A stretch of DNA of 64,000 nt from Streptomyces sp. SirexAA-E (GTDB lineage Bacteria > Actinomycetota > Actinomycetes > Streptomycetales > Streptomycetaceae). A program made the position numbers and the translations under genes. The DNA lies in the NCBI RefSeq assembly GCF_000177195.2, contig NC_015953.1:6696001-6760000 (forward strand), in the 5' to 3' direction. The notes under the pieces are model-generated. The model saw only the letters and a program-made list of their open reading frames with translations. It made no database searches and was not told the DNA's origin. Below, piece after piece: positions 59,222-64,000 of the stretch (position 1 is its first letter; each line of letters begins with the position of its first letter).

Positions 59222-60564
59222 TTCGCCTCGTACGCGGCCATCGCGGCCCGTACGGCGGGGGAGAACAGCTCCGGGCCCAGCGCGTCGGAGTGGGCCAGCC
59301 CCTCCGGCGAGAGCCGGAGCCGGCCGGGATCCGCCGAACCGTCCAGCCAGCCGCGCTCCGCGAAGCGGTCCAGCTCGGACGGGAAGTCGGCCCGCGGGTC
59401 GGTACCGAACCGCTCGCGGTAGTCGGCCGACACCAGGCCCTCCGCCTGGAGCAGCGACTGCAGCAGGTGGCGTCTGCGTGCCTCGTCGCCCGTGACGTAC
59501 CGTCCGACCTCGGCCCGGGAGAAGTCCTCGGTGGCGGTGAAGCCGTCGATGATGCCCCGGATCTCCCGCATCTCCACCGCGTAGTCGAAGGAGTAGTGCA
59601 GCGAGGAGGTGTACGAGCGGGCACCGCAGCCCAGGCCGATCATGCCGTCGGTCTGGCAGGCGTAGTCCTCGGGGCCCGCCTGCGGGACGCCGGCGCGGCG
59701 GAACATGCGCATCGACACCTGCTCGTAGCCGTGGGCCAGGAGGTGGTCGCGGCCCGCCCGGTACAGCCGCAGCCGCTGTTCGTCCCAGGCGTGGTCCGGG
59801 GCGTCGGCGGCGGTCCGGTGCCGGCCGAGGCCCGTCAGCGGGCGTACGTACAGGGGGTAGAGGTAGAGCTCCTCCGGGCGCCAGGCCAGGGCGGCGTCCA
59901 GCGAGAAGCGCCAGCTCTCCTCGGTCTGCCCGTCGATGCCGTAGATCAGGTCGATGTTGAGGACGGGGATCCGGGCGTCGCGGATCCGGCCCAAGGCGTC
60001 CTCCACCTCGGAGCGGTGCTGCGGACGGACTGCGGCCCGGGCCTCGGCGTCGACGAAGCTCTGGACACCGATGCTGACGCGGGTCGCGCCCCGGTCGGCG
60101 AGCACCGCCAGCCGGTCCGCGGTCGCGGTCGAGGGGGAGGTCTCCACCGACAGGGGGACGGCCCGCAGATCGGCGCCCATGCGCTTCTCCGTGATGTCGC
60201 AGAGCCGCTCCAGCTCACCGGCGGTCAGGAAGGTGGGGGTGCCGCCGCCGAACGCGGCGGCGGCGAAACGCACCGGTTCCTCGTCGCCCAGCGCGTCCCG
60301 GACCGCCGTGGCCTGCCGGTCCAGGGCGTCGAGGTAACGCGTGGTCAGCTCGTCCGGCGCCCCGATCCGGGTGAACAGGTTGCAGAATCCGCAGCGGACC
60401 TCGCAGAACGGTATGTGCAGGTAGAGGGAGAGCGCGTCCTTGGGCTCGTCCGCCCACAGCTCGCTCAGCGGCGGCCGCCCGGCGGGGTGCTCACCGAGCG
60501 GGCGGTAGGCCGTCTTGTGCGGATAGGCGTAGACATAGCTCTGGTACGGCCTGGTGCTGGTCAT
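59218..60564 (-). CDS. STM4012-family radical SAM protein (HemW/HemN-like)
   Basis: A 448-residue radical SAM protein of the HemN/HemW superfamily: CX3CX2C as C54-EVR-C58-GF-C61, the FGGGTPTFL loop, DLIYGIDGQTEESW and the C-terminal winged-helix-like region (GLVSADYRERFG). HemW relatives bind haem or use two SAM molecules; the role here is unknown. It overlaps both neighbours by four bases, indicating translational coupling. Confidence 0.9.
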   Translation of the reverse strand: MTSTRPYQSYVYAYPHKTAYRPLGEHPAGRPPLSELWADEPKDALSLYLHIPFCEVRCGFCNLFTRIGAPDELTTRYLDALDRQATAVRDALGDEEPVRFAAAAFGGGTPTFLTAGELERLCDITEKRMGADLRAVPLSVETSPSTATADRLAVLADRGATRVSIGVQSFVDAEARAAVRPQHRSEVEDALGRIRDARIPVLNIDLIYGIDGQTEESWRFSLDAALAWRPEELYLYPLYVRPLTGLGRHRTAADAPDHAWDEQRLRLYRAGRDHLLAHGYEQVSMRMFRRAGVPQAGPEDYACQTDGMIGLGCGARSYTSSLHYSFDYAVEMREIRGIIDGFTATEDFSRAEVGRYVTGDEARRRHLLQSLLQAEGLVSADYRERFGTDPRADFPSELDRFAERGWLDGSADPGRLRLSPEGLAHSDALGPELFSPAVRAAMAAYEAK

Positions 60565-61427
60565 CGAGATGCCTCCGGATCGAGGAAGAATTGGGCGTAC
60601 GGCACGGTCCAGACGGCCTCGTGGCCCAGCCGGTGACCGGTGTAGCCGTCGTCCCCGTACGCCGTGCCGTGGTCGGAGCAGACGATCGCGAAACACCTGC
60701 GGCGGCTGCTCATCGCGGCGAAGAGGCGCCCGATGTGCCGGTCCACGTACTCCAGGGCGGCGGCGTGGGTCTGCCTGGAGTCGCCCGCGTCGGCCGTGGC
60801 GCCCGGCAGGTGGAACCAGTTGGGCTGGTGCAGGGCCGACACGTTGACGAAGAGGAACAGCCGCTGCTCGGGCGGCAGCCGGGCCACGACCCGCTCGGCG
60901 CAGGCCACCTGCTCCTCGAAGGAGGTGGGGGAGGCGACCCCGAACTCCGGTTCCCAGTGGCTCTCCTGGAACAGCGCGGGCAGCACCGAGCCGAGCGGAG
61001 GGCGGCGGTTGAAGAAACCGACACCGCCGACGCACACCGTGCGGTAGCCGGCACCGGCGAGACCGGAGGGCAGGTCGGCGGTGTCGTGGACGAACGTGCC
61101 GTCCGCAGTGGACTCGCTGCCCGCGAAACGCGCGGCGAACAGCCGCGGATGCGGGCCGGGAGAGGCCGGTGTCGGCAGGAAACCCGCGAACATCGCCTGA
61201 TGGGAGGCGTAGGTGAAGCTGCCCGGGGCGTGCCTCTTCTCCCAGACGCCGCCCGGCAGATGACGGACGAGGTTCGGGATGCGGCCGGCGGCGGCGAGCT
61301 CTTCGGCGACGTCGAAGCGCAGGGTGTCCAGGGTGACCAGCAGCAGGTCGTCGCTGCCCACCACCGTGTTCATGTCGGGGTCGCGGGCGTCCTGGACGCG
61401 GGCGGGGTCAGGGGAGAGGGGTGACAC
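60561..61427 (-). CDS. STM4013/SEN3800-family hydrolase (alkaline-phosphatase/sulfatase superfamily)
   Basis: A 288-residue enzyme of the alkaline-phosphatase superfamily. Metal-binding motifs are VTLDTLRFD near 32-39 and CSDHGTAYGDDG near the C-terminus. GSFTYASHQAMF (69-80) holds the likely nucleophile Thr/Ser. There is no CxPxR motif for a formylglycine sulfatase, so phosphatase or phospho/sulfo-transfer chemistry is more likely. I chose GTG 61427 with AAGGAA upstream; the ATG at 61373 lacks a ribosome binding site. It overlaps the next gene upstream by 20 bases. Confidence 0.85.
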   Translation of the reverse strand: MSPLSPDPARVQDARDPDMNTVVGSDDLLLVTLDTLRFDVAEELAAAGRIPNLVRHLPGGVWEKRHAPGSFTYASHQAMFAGFLPTPASPGPHPRLFAARFAGSESTADGTFVHDTADLPSGLAGAGYRTVCVGGVGFFNRRPPLGSVLPALFQESHWEPEFGVASPTSFEEQVACAERVVARLPPEQRLFLFVNVSALHQPNWFHLPGATADAGDSRQTHAAALEYVDRHIGRLFAAMSSRRRCFAIVCSDHGTAYGDDGYTGHRLGHEAVWTVPYAQFFLDPEASR

Positions 61428-62619
61428 GGGGGTTCCTTGCCTGTCGTGTTCTCGGGGGCCGGTCCATCGCGTCCGGCCGCGGCCGGCCGGCCTGTTCGGT
61501 CTCGGACCGCAGGACGGCGGCGACCTGGGCCGCATAGGTGTCGAGCCCCTCCGCACCGCTGCCCGGCAGCCCGGTCAGACGCGGCAGAAGGTCCCCGAAG
61601 GCGTTGACCTCCCCGACGGCGAAACGCCGCCAGCCGGTGGCCGGGAGCAGATCGACACCCACGCACGAGGTGTCCGGGAAACACGAGGCCGCCTGCTCGC
61701 ACAGGGCGAGCGCCTCCTCCCAGCTGCCGCCCGCCGCCCCGACCGCGGCCCGCACCTCGTCGAGATCGCCGCGCGCCCCGCCCAGGTGCAGATTGGTCAT
61801 GGGGGAGCGACTGGTCCGCACGACGGCGTGCGTGGCCCGGCCCGCGACCACGACCACTCGGAGGTCGGCGACCCGGCCGCCGTGCACCGAGGCCTTCGGA
61901 AGCCAGCGCTCGACGTGCAGGCCGTCCGGTGCCAGGGTGTCGACGACCGCCGCCACCTCGCGCTCGGTCGTACACCTGCGCACCCGCAGCGAGTTGAAGA
62001 GACGGCCCGCCGCGTCCCGCTCCACGGACGTCATCGCCCGCACACGGCCGGGACCGGCCGTCTCGACGGCCAGCACCCCGGACGCCGACGAGCCGTGGGC
62101 GAGCTTCACGAACGCCCTCGGCATCCGGTGATCCGACATCAGCCCGCGCACGTCCGCCCAGTCCCGCACCGCCGGTGCGGCAGGACCGGAGGTCGGCGAG
62201 TCCGGGACGCGCACCCCGGCGGCGCCCAGGACACCGTGGCACAGGCGCTTGTCGAAGAGCACCTCGATGTCCCGCGGGCCGTCCAGCAGGACCGCCCCCG
62301 CCTCGGCGGCCGTCCGCGCCACCTCCCGTACGGCGGAGGTGAATCGGGCGTACCAGAGGGCCGAGCCCTCGACGCGGGTCGGGTCGTCCACTCCGCGCAG
62401 CAGCCGTTCGATCTCGGCGTCCTCGCCGGGCGAGTCGATCCGGACCCGCTCCCCGGGCAGGAAGGCCGCCTCGCCCCGCAGCACCTGACGCCAGGACACG
62501 GTGCGTGCCGGCGGCAGCCCGGCGGCACGCACCGCGTCCTGGAAGAGGGCGACCCTGCGGTTGCCGGGGTTGCCGACGACCGCGAGGCGCGGCCCCGTGC
62601 TATTCGCTGACAACGACAT
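61408..62619 (-). CDS. STM4014-family ATP-grasp protein
   Basis: A 403-residue protein with an ATP-grasp core: an N-terminal pre-ATP-grasp fold (LAVVGNPGNRRVALFQDAV), FDKRLCHGVLGAAGVRVPDS, the nucleotide-binding AFVKLAHGSSASGVLAVE, HVERWLPKASVHGGRVADLRVVVV, and the magnesium site VGVDLLP...RFAVGEVNAFGDLLP. ATP-grasp ligases activate a carboxylate and join it to an amine or thiol, often on peptides. Substrate unknown. The ATG is 62619; the C-terminal tail is Arg/Pro-rich. Confidence 0.87.
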   Translation of the reverse strand: MSLSANSTGPRLAVVGNPGNRRVALFQDAVRAAGLPPARTVSWRQVLRGEAAFLPGERVRIDSPGEDAEIERLLRGVDDPTRVEGSALWYARFTSAVREVARTAAEAGAVLLDGPRDIEVLFDKRLCHGVLGAAGVRVPDSPTSGPAAPAVRDWADVRGLMSDHRMPRAFVKLAHGSSASGVLAVETAGPGRVRAMTSVERDAAGRLFNSLRVRRCTTEREVAAVVDTLAPDGLHVERWLPKASVHGGRVADLRVVVVAGRATHAVVRTSRSPMTNLHLGGARGDLDEVRAAVGAAGGSWEEALALCEQAASCFPDTSCVGVDLLPATGWRRFAVGEVNAFGDLLPRLTGLPGSGAEGLDTYAAQVAAVLRSETEQAGRPRPDAMDRPPRTRQARNPRVTPLP

Positions 62620-63580
62620 AACGCTCGTCGTCCTCGGGGTCCCAGTCGTCGTCCGCCTCGTCGAGGTCGACATGGACGCCGGCCCGGGCGCAGACCTCGC
62701 GGATGCGCTCCGCCAGGGGCTCACCGATGTAGTGGTGGTGCAGGTCCAGCCGGGACAGATGCGTGAGCGGCTGGCCTTCGAGCAGGGCGCGGGCGCCCGT
62801 GTCGCTGAGCGTGCCCATCGACAGCGCCAGCGACTCCAGCCGGGCCACGACGGGGGCGGAGGCGACCGCCGCGGCGATCTCGTCCTGTATCTCGCTGTTC
62901 TGGAGGCCGAGATGGCGCAAACGGGGGAGAGCGCCGCCGGAGAGCAGGGGGCGCATGTCCTCGACGGTGGCGTCACCCCCGTACCACTGGCTGCCGAACC
63001 ACAGCTCCAGCCGCTCCAGTGCGGGCAGTTCGGACGCGGCGAGCGCGCGTACGACCTCGCCGGGCAGTCCGCCCGACTCGAACCGCAGCGCTCTCAACGA
63101 CCGGTGGGTGACCGGCCGCAGCCGCAGATCCTCCTGCGGCCCGTTGGCACCGCCACCCCGTACGACCAGCTCCTCCAGCAACGGATACGCCTCCAGCGCC
63201 GGGGTGACGTCACACATCCGCAGCCAGGAGACCTCGCACTCCTCACCGGTCACATCGGCGAGGAACAGGCCGCGCAGCGCGGGGAACCGGTCGGCGTCGG
63301 AGGTGATCAGCTCCAGCGCGGGGGCGAGAGGGCCGTACTCGTCCTCCCACCAGGGCCCGATCAGCAGGGCACGCACCCGGGCGGGGTCCACCGTGTCCAG
63401 GAAATGCCGCCACATCTCAGGGAACGGGGGCCGCTCCCAGCCGGACTCCAGCCGCCAGGCGACCGCGTCGGGCTCGGGGAGGTCCTTGAGCTCCGCGTCG
63501 TCCGGCGGCGGCAGGGTGTGGACCCGCAGGCCGTGGAACGACTCGGGGTGATCCGTGTCGAGGTGTTCGTTCTCGGTCAT
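62600..63580 (-). CDS. STM4015-family leucine-rich-repeat protein, copy A
   Basis: A 326-residue soluble protein. Residues 75-310 contain seven or eight LRR-like strands (FPALRGLFLADV, YPLLEELVVRGG, HRSLRALRFESG, LPALERLELWFG, LPRLRHLGLQNSEIQDEI, VARLESLALSMGTLSDTG, LTHLSRLDLHHHYI). The C-terminus is acidic (DEADDDWDPEDDE). No enzyme motif is visible, so it may be a scaffold or the substrate of the modifying enzymes downstream. The stop overlaps the ATP-grasp gene start by 20 bases. A second homologue precedes it by seven bases. Confidence 0.85.
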   Translation of the reverse strand: MTENEHLDTDHPESFHGLRVHTLPPPDDAELKDLPEPDAVAWRLESGWERPPFPEMWRHFLDTVDPARVRALLIGPWWEDEYGPLAPALELITSDADRFPALRGLFLADVTGEECEVSWLRMCDVTPALEAYPLLEELVVRGGGANGPQEDLRLRPVTHRSLRALRFESGGLPGEVVRALAASELPALERLELWFGSQWYGGDATVEDMRPLLSGGALPRLRHLGLQNSEIQDEIAAAVASAPVVARLESLALSMGTLSDTGARALLEGQPLTHLSRLDLHHHYIGEPLAERIREVCARAGVHVDLDEADDDWDPEDDERYVVVSE

Positions 63581-63587
63581 CGCCGCG

Positions 63588-64000
63588 TCACTCCGCAACC
63601 GTGGTGTAGCGCCCCGCGGCCCCTCGGTCGTCCCAGGGTTCGCAGCGCTCGGAAAGGTCGACCCGCACGCCGTGCGGTTCCAGGGCCTCGGTGACCCGGC
63701 GCTCCACCGGTGGGGTCAGGAAGTGGTGGTGCAGGTCCAGCGTCGTCAGATGCGTGAGCGGCTGGCCCTCCAGCAGTGCGGCCGCACCCTCGTCGCCGAG
63801 GGTGCCGGACGAGAGGTCCAGCGTCCGCAGCCGGGCCACGACCGGCGCGGAGGCGACGGCGGCCGCGATCTCGTTCGCCAGCTCGCTGTTGCACAGGCCG
63901 AGGTGGTGCAGCCGGGGGAAACGGGTGCCGGACAGCAAGGGCGCGAGGTCGTGCAACGTCGCGTCGCCGCCGTACGCGGAGACGCCCAGCCAGAGGTCCA
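63588..64000 (-). CDS. STM4015-family leucine-rich-repeat protein, copy B (C-terminal part)
   Basis: The 3' 137 codons of a gene that enters from the right edge; the first complete codon visible encodes DLWLGVSAYGGDATLHDL. It is clearly a tandem duplicate of copy A: NEIAAAVASAPVVARL, GALLEGQPLTHL-like and LDLHHHFL line up with the same segments there. The C-terminus differs (RCEPWDDRGAAGRYTTVAE). It shows that the operon continues beyond the window. Confidence 0.85.
   Translation of the reverse strand, partial: DLWLGVSAYGGDATLHDLAPLLSGTRFPRLHHLGLCNSELANEIAAAVASAPVVARLRTLDLSSGTLGDEGAAALLEGQPLTHLTTLDLHHHFLTPPVERRVTEALEPHGVRVDLSERCEPWDDRGAAGRYTTVAE

Noticed and set aside
1..64000. CRISPR arrays, tRNA/rRNA genes, prophage or integrative elements
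   Set aside because: No regularly spaced repeats, no tRNA-like cloverleaf with a CCA-end context, and no integrase, transposase or phage gene was seen.

Overview
The window is GC-rich actinobacterial chromosome, almost certainly Streptomyces. The evidence is the codon bias, frequent GTG/TTG starts, a WhiB-type regulator, an SsgA-like sporulation protein, a small two-domain laccase and a complete hopanoid cluster. From memory the order laccase, beta-oxidation genes, idi, hopanoid genes resembles the S. coelicolor SCO67xx region. I see no tRNA, rRNA, CRISPR array, prophage or intact insertion sequence.

Layout. 1-8 kb: a cut-off secreted protein, a Tat-exported laccase, two tandem copies of a terminal-inverted-repeat element, an XRE-cupin regulator divergent from a methyltransferase, a VOC protein, a WhiB-family regulator, a GH46-type chitosanase, an acyl-ACP desaturase with an operator-like cluster, a decayed stretch and an SsgA-like protein. 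8-17 kb: endonuclease V, a saccharopine-dehydrogenase-like oxidoreductase, then a fatty-acyl-CoA operon (CaiB/racemase-type CoA enzyme, acyl-CoA dehydrogenase, thiolase, FadB-type fusion) facing a MerR regulator. 17-34 kb: TetR regulator, two divergent MpaB/DUF2236 proteins, LacI regulator and BCCT transporter, a D-amino-acid-oxidase-like enzyme, ABC-F ATPase, Tex, an LPFR-type miniprotein, an SCO6745-family protein, a GlxA regulator with a stand-alone DJ-1 protein, an enoyl-CoA hydratase, an anti-sigma-type ATPase, IPP isomerase and a third copy of the repeat.

34-44 kb: a CDF metal exporter, galE, and a divergent seven-gene operon. The operon has two CDP-alcohol phosphotransferases, a sugar/alcohol-phosphate nucleotidyltransferase, a glycerol-1-phosphate-dehydrogenase-like enzyme, a GT2 glycosyltransferase and a TagGH-like ABC exporter. 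Together they look like a pathway that makes and exports a phospho-alcohol glycopolymer or glycolipid. I do not recognise it as a characterised system.

44-55 kb: the hopanoid operon hpnC, hpnD, a 37-codon overlapping ORF, hpnE, a prenyl synthase, shc, hpnG, hpnH and an aminotransferase, then an XRE-cupin/DUF6126 pair. IPP isomerase 10 kb upstream would supply isoprenoid precursors. The ispG and dxs paralogues that I recall inside the S. coelicolor cluster are absent here.

55-64 kb: a tyrosine phosphatase-like protein, a cyclic-di-AMP (ydaO-type) riboswitch ahead of a LysM/M23 cell-wall peptidase, an SGNH hydrolase, and a tightly overlapping minus-strand STM4015-4014-4013-4012-4011 operon. 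That operon has LRR proteins in tandem, an ATP-grasp enzyme, an alkaline-phosphatase-superfamily enzyme and two radical SAM enzymes. It is a conserved cassette of unknown product and, with the CDP-alcohol operon, the best candidate for undescribed biology.
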